Source: Gari tellinella (taxonomy: Eukaryota > Mollusca > Bivalvia > Cardiida > Psammobiidae). Taken from it: a stretch of 64,000 nucleotides of DNA. A model generated the notes under the pieces. That model was given only the letters and a program-made list of their open reading frames with translations, searched no databases and was not told where the DNA came from. The stretch spans positions 19,558,001 to 19,622,000 of the forward strand of contig OV277863.1 of the NCBI GenBank assembly GCA_922989275.2, written 5' to 3'. Positions within the stretch are counted from its first letter, which is position 1, and each line of letters opens with the position of its first letter. Of the stretch, positions 1 to 10,161 are shown in pieces. Made by a program: the position numbers and the translations under genes.

Positions 1-94
1 TTTTCTTTTAACTACCTTAAATAAGTGCTGCAATCTGATATTAGTCAATCTTTTACTTAAGGAAAATGAACATTAGTTGAAGAAGAAGAGATAT

Positions 95-638
95 TTAACC
101 CATTACCCCATGGAATAAGTAATCACTGGTATAAAGTAGTCCCCGTCTAAGAAAGTCCTTAACATTAAACACAGAAGTCATTTCCGGTATCTTTCCAAAG
201 AGTAGCTTGAAGCAGAGGGTAGCTTAAAGCAGATTGAAAGAAAAGTAGAATGCTCTTTGAGGAGGTTAACCCTTTCCACCATAAATACGCCTTTTTACGC
301 CTTTAATTTATTTCACTGAAGAAAATAGTTGTGAATATTTTACTTTTGAAATAATTTCTATATTCTAGCAGCTGGTAGCTTAAAGCAGGCTGAAAATGAA
401 GCAGAATGCGCCTAAAGGCGCATTCTGCTTTACTTTCAACCTGCTTTAAGTAGTCACGTATCGTCAGTGCAAGAAACAGGCTATGAGGTAATGGGTTAAA
501 GGGCTAAAATGTAAGAGTTCAAAGGTCTAAGTGATCATTAGTGCAGTAATCTATCTTAGAGCAACATTTCTTAACTTCAGTTCAGAGGAGGAATAAATTA
601 GAGACGTTAAAATGTATATTTATGGAGTAATGGGTTAA
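95..638 (-). mobile_element. Older TTAA-1 element split by a younger copy
   Basis: TTAACCCATTACCCCATG begins at 95 and a matching end, GGAGTAATGGGTTAA, closes at 638, preceded by the GAGGAATAAATTA block of the long arm. The two halves are separated by the complete copy at 266-499. The left part is diverged, so orientation is inferred from the right arm. Confidence 0.55.
266..499 (+). mobile_element. TTAA-1 element (piggyBac-like MITE), reference description
   Basis: Typical copy of the commonest family. It starts TTAACCC(A/T)TT, ends in AATGGGTTAA, is 230-260 bp long and is flanked by TTAA, the target site of piggyBac-type transposases. The long arm carries ATACGCCTTTTTACGCC and a TTTATT...CACTGAAGAAAATAGTT block; the short arm carries TAGAAACAGGCTATG. 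In the centre is hairpin cassette 1, TTAAAGCAGGCTGAAAG...AAGCAGAATGCGCC and its reverse complement. There is no coding capacity. Strand + in these entries means the long arm comes first. This copy lies inside an older copy (95-638). Confidence 0.85.
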
Positions 639-734
639 AAGTAAACCTAGATTTATTACATATGGTGAATTCTCATTTCAATGCATTTATATATCAATAC
701 AGGATGATGAGACAGAAGTATAAAACTGTCATTT

Positions 735-965
735 AATCCTTTACTCCAAAAAAGTCCATAGTTTGTGATAAGTTTTGAAGACAGGTGAACACTTAAAGCA
801 TTCTGCTTTACTTTCAACCATTCTTTAGGCTACCAATTGCTAGAATATTGAAATAATTTCTCATGATAATCATTCATGACTACATAAATCAAAGTATATA
901 TATATAACTATTATCTTTAGTGGAGGAATAAATTAAACACGTAAAAATGCGTATCTATGGTTGCA
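735..965 (-). mobile_element. TTAA-1 element, degenerate
   Basis: It has the CCTTTACTCC end, AAGACAGGTGAACACTTAAAGC, half of the core hairpin (one arm only), and the GTGGAGGAATAAATTAA and CGTAAAAATGCGTATC blocks. The terminal TTAA is decayed on both sides. Confidence 0.6.
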
Positions 966-1260
966 GTAGATGGCTCTAATACCGGTATGTGGAGTTGGGC
1001 ATGTTTGTGGCCAATGGCAATTTTAAGTAGTGTTCTTAAGATTGTGTATCTGTGCTGGTTTTATACTACTCAGTAGTACTTTTACCTCATTTAGCAGGTC
1101 TATCCATTTAGTTGCTTCCTTGTATTTGCTTCCGGAGTTATCAGAAAACCTATGGTGCATGTATATCCTTTGACCGAGCCTTCATTGAAGTTCAAGTATG
1201 CATATATGGTATGTGTAGTTATAGGAGGTAGATAAATATTGACAAGTAGCTGTAAACATT

Positions 1261-1706
1261 TTAACCCATTACCCCATAAATATGCCTTTTTACACCTTTC
1301 ACTTCTTTCTCCACTGAGGAAAATAGTTCCCATTTATAGTTATAGAAATGTTTGATAAAAACTATTTCTATATTCTAACAGATGATAGCTTAAAGTAGGT
1401 TGAAAGTAAAGCAGGATGCACTGATAGTGTGCTATGCTTTACTTTCAGCCTATAGTGCGCTATGCTTTACTTTCAGCCTGCTTTAAGCTTTCATCAGCCA
1501 GGATATAGAAAATATTTTTTTACAGTACATTGATTTGATGGCTGTATAAAACTATTTTCTTTAGTGGAGGTTGATCAATTGAGTTGGGTTTTACCGCACT
1601 GCAACACATAAAATGATCATATGAAGTGCTGAGATCCTCGATCTTCAATGGAGGAATAAAATATCTTAAAAGGCGTTAGATAGTGTATCTATCATTCTAT
1701 GGATTT
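1261..1706 (+). mobile_element. TTAA-1 element with duplicated core arm and SINE-tail insertion
   Basis: A clear left end at 1261 is followed by the full long arm. The core is irregular: the short stretch GTGCTATGCTTTACTTTCAGCC occurs twice in direct repeat around 1425-1480. A SINE tail-like piece (1577-1610) breaks the far arm. The right end is uncertain. Confidence 0.6.
1577..1610 (-). repeat. SINE 3'-tail fragment
   Basis: The reverse strand reads TGTGTTGCAGTGCGGTAAAA followed by CCCAACTCAAT. The same tail occurs at 12612-12648 and 42172-42208. I associate this tail with mollusc tRNA-derived SINEs; the 5' part is absent. Confidence 0.5.
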
Positions 1707-2130
1707 TTGTCATGGGTTTAGCAGCAACCTTCCTTATAAACATTAAAACCAAAAGTAAGCCTTCTTGAGTAGTCATAAGAACAAGACATTCAAATGGGAC
1801 CTCACTCAGACTAGCATTGTCTTGTCAAGTATTGTTATATATAGATTAGAGATATTTATTCACCTTGGTATTTCAAGCAGACAGCAGTTAATGAGATGGG
1901 CTATTGTCTCAGTGCTCGAAAGTTTGTTGACTTTTCCTGTAGATTCTGTGCAAGTGTCTGGTCCATGATTGTATTTCCTGCTTTACTTGAGGAGGGGCTT
2001 AATAGACCTGTGACACTCATCATTGTCAGTCACCTTTTGTCATAATTATGGGTACTTTTAAGTTCGTACAGTAAACGCCCACTTGTTAAATTTACTGAAA
2101 CAAAGAGTTTTCCTTTAGTGGAGAAATAAG

Positions 2131-2424
2131 TTAACCCATTACCCGATAGTCTGTTTCTAATAATGAAGATTGGTGACCACTTAAAGCAGGTTGAATGTAA
2201 AGCAGAATGCGCCTTAAGGCGCATTCTGCTTTACTTTCAACATGCTTTAAGCTACCATCTGCTACCATCTTGAAAAAATGTTTCTTACGATATAAATTCA
2301 TGGCTATATAAATTGGAATTTTTTTCTTCAAGGGAGGAATATATAAGAGACGTAAAAAAGGTGTATTTATTAGGTACGGGGTTATAGGCATATATAAATG
2401 TGTATCCATGGAGTTATGGGTTGA
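2131..2424 (-). mobile_element. TTAA-1 element with strong core hairpin
   Basis: It has TTAA at 2131-2134. The core at 2196-2252 keeps long matching arms around GCGCCTTAAGGCGC. The right end is longer than usual, with two partial copies of the GTATTTAT...GGGGTTAT end, the second at 2400-2424. Confidence 0.75.
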
Positions 2425-2514
2425 ATAGCACTATTCACCCCTTCTCAAAAAAGAGCACTGCGACAATTTCCTTTTTACCCATTAACCCCATAGAGATGTA
2501 TGTATACATGTATA

Positions 2515-2705
2515 TCATTTACAGTATACTGTTGAAGAGTACACAATCATGTCCTTTGGGAACAGTGCAGACCCTAACAATAACTAGCACTGCACTATTT
2601 GACAAATTGCAATTATATTGTAAGCAACAACCTGTTACCCGTAGGGCTTTCTAAGACTTTTGAAACTGGAATTGTCCATTTGAAGTTTCAGGGTTGAAAA
2701 GTTAT
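2515..2705. mobile_element. TTAA-2 element remnant
   Basis: It has the GAGTACACA...GTCC segment, a worn CAGTGCAGACC core, then AACTGGAATTGTCCATTTGAA and TTTCAGGG, the conserved arm of the TTAA-2 family. The ends are decayed. Confidence 0.5.
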
Positions 2706-3331
2706 CCCTGACTAAGCCTTGTTAATCTGTTGAGTACAATAATATAGAGTATAAGTAGATCATGCAGTGACACAGAGACGACTCTGTTGAGGAAATGTCA
2801 ACATCCTCATTTATTCAGGCATTCTGGGAATAATTACTACACATGTACATGTAAGGTCGCTCTCCTGGTATGGACTAAAACAATGGCAATTAGCTATTAA
2901 CTATTCACATGCTAATTATCCTCTTTAGGCTCCCTTTTTTCCCTAATCACAATACAAGCATTTAAGTTAACCTTATCCGTAACAACCTTCAGTACATATT
3001 CACCTATTTTCCACTGGTGTAACAGTATATAAAATACTTTTTTGTGGATGGCAGGTAGCTTCTTAAAAGCAAGATGAAAGTAAAGACTAAATTTAAGTTC
3101 TGTATATTTAACTCCGATTGTTATCTGTGTAACTCTAGGAGAATCTTTACCGTGGCATTGTTTATGTATTTTAACTTTGAGACTGTCTTAAATTTAAGAT
3201 TTGAGTTCAGTTTTGTATGTGATTTTACAGAAAACGGATCTTTAAAAAATAGTGAACTGCACATGTATAGATCCTAATCAATTCTTGATTATTGACATCT
3301 GTTTCGAAACTCTTTGCAATTTGTTTGGATA

Positions 3332-3559
3332 CAGGGGCCGATTCATAAAACTCCGTACGACAAAAACGATCGTAAGTCAGATTAGAAAAGTCTCAATAAT
3401 TATTTATTTCTCCATCTAATCCTGTCTTGTGACATCTTTTTGGAACCGTCTTGAATGTCACAATACATGATTAGATAGAAATATCAGAAATTAAATGTAT
3501 TTTAAAGTTTTGACTTAAGACCGTTTTTGTCGTACAGAGTTTTATGAAACGGGCCCCTG
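3332..3559. mobile_element. hAT-like MITE, second type
   Basis: The terminal inverted repeats are long: CAGGGGCCGATTCATAAAAC at the left and its near complement ending GGGCCCCTG at the right, with AAAACGATCGTAAGTC and GACTTAAGACCGTTTTTGTC as subterminal arms. CAGGGG ends are typical of hAT elements. A target duplication is not clear (left flank ggata, right flank gtata). One copy only in the window. Confidence 0.6.
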
Positions 3560-3769
3560 GTATAAAAGCATTAATGGTTTTTAGGAATTTGATTCATTTA
3601 ACAACCACTTAGCAATTTGTACAGTCAGCAAGACCAGAGGTTCAGCATCAGGGATATTTGGTTTGACCAATTTGAACCTCAAGATGTCAGAACACCCTAG
3701 GTTGAAGTTTATAACTTAACCCAGGTGTTAGTTTGTTTTAAGCCTTTCATAGTACACAGTCAATTCTTG

Positions 3770-3900
3770 TATTAAGCGACCGCTCGTTGGAGTCGCATGG
3801 AGACCTCTTAAGACAAGTGACTGCTTAATGCAGGAGAGTATTAAAGCAGAAAGCTCCTTCCAGAGATTTCTGCATCACAATTGTCCTGCACATCTGGGCC
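3770..3900. repeat. Degenerate hairpin cassette 2
   Basis: It has TGACTGCTTAATGCAGG, GCAGAAAGCTCC and a worn return arm ending in TTGTCCTGCA. This cassette, in its TTAATGCAGGACAA form, recurs at 8600, 12520, 31950, 33180 and 35600. Confidence 0.45.
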
Positions 3901-4161
3901 TGCAGCTTCGATTGAACTGCTTGACTGTATTATTTCCACAAATCTAGCAGTAAAGTTTTATTACTTTTGCAAAAGAGTTAAAAAATGTTGCTTTGTAGAA
4001 TAAACTTGTTTGATGTTTTTGTTTTAAAGATCTCTTCTCCAGTATTAGACCACTTAAAAGAAGGCCTGGGCTGTCCCTCATAGCTTGTTTATAGTGTTAA
4101 AGACAGGTGTCAGCTTTTTACTCTCTCACTCATAGAAACACCTTTTTATGCCATTATAACT

Positions 4162-4350
4162 CAGAGTAACAGATAAGGGTAGTTTTAATACTTAAAATCT
4201 TTATTTCTGAATAAAACCCTATGGTGTCACTACTCATTAGAATCGTCTTTGAGACGATTCTAATGAGTAGTAACACCATAGGATTTGGTGCTGAAATGAG
4301 TGATAAAATGTTTGATTTGTTGAAATAACTACCTCTTATCTGGAGCCCTG
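4162..4350. mobile_element. hAT-1 element
   Basis: The ends are CAGAGTAACAGATAAGGG and CTCTTATCTGGAGCCCTG, flanked by TAACT on both sides (4157-4161, 4351-4355). The central hairpin is cassette 5: ACCCTATGGTGTCACTACTC, ATTAGAATCGTCT and the reverse complement. See 10356-10548 for the best copy. Confidence 0.75.
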
Positions 4351-4412
4351 TAACTATTTCTTCCATAGCCATAATGTGCAAAACTCCCACTTCCAGCTCA
4401 TTGCAGCTGTGT

Positions 4413-4546
4413 TTAACACTGCTTTATAGGTGACTGCTTAGAGCAACATAAAAGTAAAGCAGAAAGTTCCTCTAGGACCTTTCCACTTTACTTTCGTTTT
4501 GCTTTCAGATATCATGTCATGGAAGTGATGGAAGTTGAAGTGTTAA
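4413..4546. mobile_element. Short TTAA element around cassette 2
   Basis: It has TTAACACT at the left, AAGTGTTAA at the right and TTAA flanks at 4413 and 4543, about 134 bp. Inside is TTAGAGCAACATAAAAGTAAAG...AGTTCC and its return. It is the smallest TTAA element in which I can see both ends. Confidence 0.55.
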
Positions 4547-4691
4547 ATCCTACCCAATAACACCTTATAGAAAGATGGATTTATATATCCATGCATTGAT
4601 TGATAAATCTTTTTTTTTTTAAAGAAATGTTGTTTAAGCCCTGTACTCTATATCTATTTCCTGTTTATTCATTTTGAAGACAGATGATAAC

Positions 4692-4918
4692 TTAACCCAT
4701 TACCCAATAAATACACCTTTTTACTCCTTTAATTTATTTCTCCAATGAGAAAAAAAATTCCAATTTATACAGTTATAAAAATATATGACAAGAACTATTT
4801 TTAGAATTCTAGCAGATGGTAGCTTAAAGCAGGCTGAAAGAAAAGCAGAATGTGCCAAAAGGCTTTAAGTGGTCATTTATTTTCAAAACTAGAAACATGC
4901 TATGGGGTAACCGGTTAA
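4692..4918 (+). mobile_element. TTAA-1 element with one core arm lost
   Basis: TTAA lies at both ends (4692-4695, 4915-4918). The left arm of the hairpin is complete, but the right arm is shortened to AAAAGGCTTTAAGTGG, so the fold is lost. Confidence 0.75.
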
Positions 4919-5543
4919 AGCAGGTTGAAAGTAAAGCCATAACTTATATCTTCATTGGAGGAATGAATTGAATGAGTCAAAAGGTGTATCTGTGGAGTAA
5001 AGATTTAATGTGACCAGGAGACAAAACACTTCTTGACTAATTGCAGGGACAATTAGGAATTATTGTATGAGAGAAATGTGAAAGCAGTTTCTGGCTGGAG
5101 GTGCTAAGTGCAACTTGCCATGTTTATTGTGTTTTTTGAAGCAGGAATGTCGGGAGTTTGACAGACAAAGAAATCCATAATGAACATTCTCTAACCCCCG
5201 ATCACTAATGATTGTTTCGGCCAAAAGATCAATAAAGGGTCTTGAGAATTCGCGATGTGCTTGAAATTGGGAATTTTGTGCGTGCAAAATGAGCTCCATT
5301 GTCATAGTAACCATTTTGAAGGAAGTGCCTAAATACTAGTGTCTGTCATGTTTTTGAATATTTAATTAAGATTATGGAAACAAAAGCCACTTATATTGAT
5401 TTTTTTTGTTTGGTTTTATATCTTGTTAGAAACATTTATATTAATTACATATTCAAATATTTAGTTTTTTGCTTTCTTCATATATTTTCATTTCAAATGG
5501 GAATAAAGGTGATAATTTAAATGAGAGAATTTATGAGGAAACA

Positions 5544-5569
5544 CCCCCCCCCCCCCCCCCCCCCCCCCC
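5544..5569 (+). repeat. Poly-C tract, 26 bases
   Basis: An uninterrupted C run starting at 5544, ending before ACCAAATTAC. It may form an i-motif/G-quadruplex; its length in an assembly is often unreliable. Confidence 0.95.
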
Positions 5570-5813
5570 ACCAAATTACATTTCCTGAGGTAAGAGTGAG
5601 AAAAGGGAACATTTCAATAAACTCTCTTATATTTCTCCACCATGGCTAGTGAAAAATAACCATTACTTGTCAAATTGTCATTTTTCTGACCCCTTGATTA
5701 AGGGGTCACCTAACTTAAGCAGCCAATTGGGCCGTTTCCCTTCACTGGCCGCTTAAGACATATTTTACTGTATGTCAAACTGTTTACTAAAACAAGATGT
5801 AAATTAAGCCTTT

Positions 5814-6044
5814 TCGAAATTGAAGAGCAATTTAGCACATTCAGTCTATTCAACCTATGAAGATTACAGTTCCAATTTATACAGTCATGAACATGTTTCA
5901 TAAGGAATATTTTCTTTATTCTAGCAATTGGTGGCTTAAAGCAGACTGAAGGTAAAGCAGAATGCACATTCTGCTTTACTTTCAACCTGCTATAAGTAGT
6001 CACCTATTTTCAAATCTAGAACAAGCTATGGAATAAAGGGTTAA
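5814..6044 (+). mobile_element. TTAA-1 element with worn left arm
   Basis: TTAAGCCTTTTCG marks the left end and AAAGGGTTAA the right. The core is short and perfect, AGCAGAATGCACATTCTGCT, having lost the usual inner ten bases on both sides equally. Confidence 0.65.
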
Positions 6045-6240
6045 AGCCAATTAAAAACTCTTATAGGATGTGTTCAACTGTGGCATCAATACATATTCAG
6101 TAAATATTGGAGGTTGGAAGTAGGTAGAGATGGTGTATTATAAAGCACTACAGTGGAGGAAAGCTCCCATGTATCATCTTTTGTATGGTATTGCTCAGAG
6201 CAGGTTTTGTTTGACATACTAAACTACAATCAGTCTTGTA

Positions 6241-6492
6241 TTAACCCTTTACCTCATAGCCTGTTTCTAGTTTTGAAAAACAGGTGACCACTTAAAGCAG
6301 GTTGAAAGTCAAGCAGAATGTGCCTTAAGGCACATTCTGCTTGACTTTCAGTCTGCTTTAAGCTAACATCTGCTAGGCTATATAAAATATTTACAATGGT
6401 TATTGTTCATGAGGGTATAAACTGGAACTATTTTCTTCAGCGGAGGAATAAATTAAATACGCTAAAAGTCTCTTCTATGGGGAAAGGGTTAA
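6241..6492 (-). mobile_element. TTAA-1 element
   Basis: TTAACCCTTTACC and GGAAAGGGTTAA ends. The core arms read AAAGTCAAGCAGAATGTGCC and its exact reverse complement: the variant base pair (AGTCAAG instead of AGTAAAG) is present in both arms. Confidence 0.8.
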
Positions 6493-6539
6493 GTAATTAC
6501 TTATAAAATTTACATAGCTCTCCCAAGACATGTGACGCA

Positions 6540-6630
6540 TAATGACGCATAATGCAAGATAACAGTAATGCAGAAAGCTCCTATAGGAGTTTTCTGCATT
6601 ATTGTTAGACTGCATTAAGTACCTACCTGT
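6540..6630. repeat. Hairpin cassette 2 (TAATGCA form)
   Basis: CATAATGCAAGATAACAGTA, ATGCAGAAAGCTCCTATAGG and a return arm ending in CTGCATTAAGT. The stem is nearly continuous around TATA. Ends are not defined. Confidence 0.55.
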
Positions 6631-6676
6631 ATATAAATAACATTTCGAATAGATCTTTAATGTTCTGACTGTTTGC

Positions 6677-6936
6677 TTAACCCATTATCCCATAGCTTAT
6701 TCAAGTTTTGAAAATAGGTGACTACTTAAAGCAGGTTGAAGCAGGTTGAAAGACAGGCAGAATGGGCCTTTAGGCGCATTCTGCTTACATTTAGCCTGCT
6801 TTAAGCTTTTATCTGCTAGAATATAGAAAATATTTCTTATGATTCTTATTTGTGACAGTATAAATTGGAACTATTTTCTTCAGTGGAGGAATAAATCAGG
6901 GGCATAGACAGGCATATTTATGGGGGAATGGGTTAA
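6677..6936 (-). mobile_element. TTAA-1 element
   Basis: It has TTAA at both ends. The ten bases GCAGGTTGAA are repeated in tandem in the left core arm, and CAGGCAGAATGGGCC shows decay against the right arm. Confidence 0.75.
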
Positions 6937-7202
6937 TACAGGACTGCCTGTACTGATACAAGACTTGTGCATTGTACAAAATCCATTATCGCCTTCGTTA
7001 TCTTGCTCTTCAGAAAGGCTCTTCTTTTATTGTTGCTCCAATATTCATTGAACATCAAACTAAACAAGTGTGAGAAATCAATGAATGTGGCTGATTGTTG
7101 AGTTTGATAGCTGAACGGCTCCCAGTTTTCTCCAATACAACACCGTTCTAGCTGTATCCCATGTTTCCCACCTAGTCGCCACCGTAAAATCAATAGTGAC
7201 AA

Positions 7203-7420
7203 TCCATCAGGATAGCTAGGTAGTGGATACAGAAGTCAGATTGAGGCTAAGCCCCGCCCACATCATCTCAGGTAATCTTTTCTGTAAACTTAATGGTTGT
7301 GCAGGTAAATTAGCGATTGGCTAGGTGAGGCAAACCAATCAGATGACACTGTGACACTTGATTTAATTGGTCAGGAATCATTGGTGGACAGATAGCAAGG
7401 GAATATAACGGGTTACCTGG
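7203..7420. promoter_or_regulatory. Candidate regulatory block: GC box, CCAAT boxes and three ZEB-type E2 boxes
   Basis: Unique sequence between transposons. It contains a CCCCGCCC GC box at about 7252-7259, CCAAT motifs on both strands (GATTGG near 7316, CCAATC near 7335, ATTGG near 7366 and 7380) and three perfect CAGGTAA or TTACCTG sites at 7269-7275, 7302-7308 and 7413-7419. CAGGTA is a preferred site of ZEB/zfh1 finger clusters. CAGGTAA also resembles a splice donor, so an unrecognised upstream exon ending here is an alternative. No TATA box is clear. Confidence 0.35.
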
Positions 7421-7704
7421 GTAAAATGAACATCACATGCGATTTATCTGTATTGGCTATCAGAGATTATGGTTTGAGCAAATAATTGATGTATTGGATG
7501 TTAAGGAGCGTGAATAAACTATTAAAGAGGAGATGATCATTTGAATTTGTTGTTAGAAGATAAAAACTGAAACTGAAGTTTAAAGCTAACTGTAGTAGAG
7601 ATGTTGAATTTTGATGGTAGGGAGGGATGGCCAGGTGTTTTTGGACCACCTTTCTTGTATTGTGGAAGAATTGGGAGATGGATGTCACAAGGTATGCTTG
7701 TTCT

Positions 7705-7726
7705 GCTTTCTTTCTTTCTTTCTTTG
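7705..7726 (+). repeat. TTTC microsatellite
   Basis: About five TTTC units in a pyrimidine tract. Confidence 0.85.
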
Positions 7727-8057
7727 ATTTAAGACATGTTTTATGCTTTGTTAGAAGGTAGCATAAAGGTCAGCATTAAACAGACTAAAAGTAAAGTAGA
7801 ATGCTCCTTACTGCTTCACGTTCAGATGCATTGAACAATCATCAGATTTTTGTCTTTAAAAAATAAAAACAAGCAATGAGGGAATGGTTTAAACATACAC
7901 ATGTATTTTTAATAATATTTAAAAGCTCACAAATGAAGAATCGTCTGTGTCTGCAGCAGCTATTATTTGTTTTTCTAAATTTTTCTAATTTTTTTTAATA
8001 GATATATCCTTAGTTCTGTAACTTACCCATTTGTATGGTATCAAAGACATCATTCTT

Positions 8058-8274
8058 AGGGAGCAAGAGTGACTTTACATGCTGGGTTATATTTTCGTCT
8101 GCTTCTGTTCTAAATTTAGATTTTTCAAAATTTCTTCTAAATTCAGGGTCAGAATGGCAAACAGTTTGGATCCAGATGAGACGCCACCTTACGTGGCGTC
8201 TCATCTGGATCTAAACTGTTTGCAAAGGTAATCACTGTGGCAGATATATCCGCCGCTAGCATGCAAAGAATTAA
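8058..8274. mobile_element. TTAA-7 element with cassette 4 hairpin
   Basis: The right end is GCTAGCATGCAAAGAATTAA (TTAA 8271-8274); the left is degenerate around TTTACATGCTGGGT. The hairpin at 8157-8223 has 31-bp arms beginning GCAAACAGTTTGGATCC with one mismatch and a five-base loop. Both arms carry GAGACGCCAC/GTGGCGTCTC where most copies have CAGACGCCGCG. Related copy at 22870-23094. Confidence 0.6.
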
Positions 8275-8555
8275 TGAAGACATAAAAAATGTTGTCGAGT
8301 TTATGTCTGTTATCTTGTGGAGGACACAATTATACTGCACTATAACACTTGGACTCGTAGCACAGTTGAAAGTAAACTCATTGAACCCCCACTATGAGAG
8401 TCCTCAGATCTGAGTCTACACTGGTGGTTTTAGACAAGTGTATTAATCTTCATAAATACATTTTTGTAAAGGATGTATTTACCCATAGCTAGGGTTCAGT
8501 GGGTTAAGCTAATAAGCTTGCAGGAGGGATTGATGTTGTTAAACTTTTAACAACA

Positions 8556-8760
8556 CTTACCTGTATTAAGTGACCACTAAATATTGATACATTAATTTAG
8601 TATTTATGGCTGGTAGTAGCTTAATGCAGGGCTAAAGTAATGCAAAAAGGCTCTTAGGAGCCTTCTGCATTATTTTTGTTCTGCATCAAGTGGTCTTGCT
8701 CTTTAGTGATCATTAACTTCTTTATTTAGTGGTTGCTTAACACAGTTGTGACTGTAGATT
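8556..8760. repeat. Hairpin cassette 2 (TAATGCA form) with outer arms
   Basis: TTAATGCAGGGCTAAAGTAA, AAAAAGGCTCTTAGGAGCC and a return ending in CTGCATCAAGTGGTC; outer TGTATTAAGTGACCAC and TTAGTGGTTGCTTAACAC also pair in part. Probably a whole short element with decayed ends. Confidence 0.45.
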
Positions 8761-9214
8761 TGTTGTAAACACAGTTGCAGTGAGACTTGTAAACTGACCT
8801 TTGAGAGGTAGAGTATCAATGGAGGTAGTCTTATCAGAGGGTTGCACCTTTGCCAGGCAGCTCATCAGTAACCCATTAGCCGCATTGCACGAAGTCATGC
8901 TCTACAGCAAACCTGTAGTAAACAGCAGTAGCTGTATAGTAAAACTTGTGTTTGCAGTCATGGGTGTACTTTAAACCTTTACTAAACAGCCATGGCTGTA
9001 TAGTAAAAATCTGTTGTTTAGCATCCATTCAATAACCCATTACTCCATGAGTACACCTTTTATTTATTCTTTTTATGTGTTTTTATTTGGCAAGTAGATT
9101 TTCATTGAGCTCTTTAGTAATGTTCTCTGTATGTTTGTGAATCAAATTGTTCCTTAGTAAACAGGCGTGTCTAGAGTTCTTTGTTTTCATGAAGCTGTTG
9201 TCATATATAAAACA

Positions 9215-9634
9215 GTATGGCTCTAGAACAGAAGGAGGGGAATGAATTATTCAATTTTTCAACCAAATCTTATGTTATGGCTAATCATTAGAATCATCTC
9301 TTAACTCTTTCCTCCCTGAAACTTTAAATGGGCAATTCCAGTTTCCATTTTAGTCTAGTTCATTTCTAGCTTTTAAGGGTTGTTTTTGTCAATGTTTGGC
9401 AGTATGACAAACAGTGAAGACCCTGATCAGAGGGCTCCTTTTGGAGCCCTCTGATCTGGGTCTTCACTGTTTGCATAGGACAAGTGTACCATTCACATGT
9501 ACACTGTTTGAAAGAGACGCCTATATGCGGGACTAGGGTTCAAAGAGTTAATCAGTAGTCACAGCATAGGGTTTAGTTGAGCTGTAAGAATTTTAAGTAT
9601 TTAAAAATACCCCCCTTTATCTGGAACTGAACTG
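9215..9634. mobile_element. hAT-1 element interrupted by a TTAA-2 element
   Basis: Left GGCTCTAGAACAGAAGGAGG, then AATCTTATGTTATG and CATTAGAATCATCTCT up to 9300; the right half resumes after 9551 with AGTAGTCACAGCATAGGGTT and ends CTTTATCTGGAACTGAACTG. The break falls in the core hairpin. Confidence 0.65.
9301..9551 (+). mobile_element. TTAA-2 element, reference description
   Basis: It starts TTAACTCTTTCCTCCCTGAA, then TTTAAATGGGCAATTCCAG and TTTGGCAGTATGAC; the core is cassette 3, CAAACAGTGAAGACCCTGAT CAGAGGGCTCC with its return; then GGACAAGTGTACC, CACATGTACACTGTTTG, CGCCTATATGCGGGACTAG and GAGTTAA. It is about 250 bp with TTAA at 9301 and 9548. Strand + means the CTCTTTCC end comes first. 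It sits inside a hAT-1 element. Confidence 0.8.
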
Positions 9635-9635
9635 T

Positions 9636-9878
9636 TTATCCCAATACCCCATAGACTGTTTCTAGTTTCGAAACAAGATGACTATATAAAGCAGGTTGAA
9701 AGTAAAGCAGAATGCGCCTTAAGGCCCATTCTGCTTTACTTTCAGCCTGCTTGAACCTATTATATAGAAAATATTTCTTATTATGCATATTCAGGACTGT
9801 ATATAAAAGGGACCTATTTTCTTCAGTGGAGGAATAAATTATAGGCATATCAGGCATATTTATGGGGTAATGGGTTAA
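9636..9878 (-). mobile_element. TTAA-1 element
   Basis: The left site is mutated to TTAT (9636-9639); the right is TTAA (9875-9878). Core arms around GCGCCTTAAGGCCC are almost complete. It directly abuts the hAT-1 right end. Confidence 0.75.
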
Positions 9879-10161
9879 AGACAAGATGTGAAACACACAC
9901 ACCTTCACAAATTGGTACATTAACCAGGTAAGCATTAGTTGGCTTGACTTCTGCCTTTCTTCTTTGAACAGCTACCGTCAAATGTCAAAGTCCATTTATT
10001 GCATATAACCAGACAGAGGATGGCTAAATTGGATTAACCCTTACCATGCTGAATTTTCAAATGGTTTCCATTATCTGAGGAATGGCAAATTTACCTTGAC
10101 TCTCAAGGGGTTTGTCCCAACAACAATTTTTAGAATGATAAACAGTGAAGATGCTAGTCGG

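Noticed and set aside
6933..7202. 89-codon ORF on the - strand next to the CCAAT/GC-box block
   Set aside because: Its start (reverse) lies in unique DNA but it ends in a TTAA-1 element; no domain and no good splice sites.
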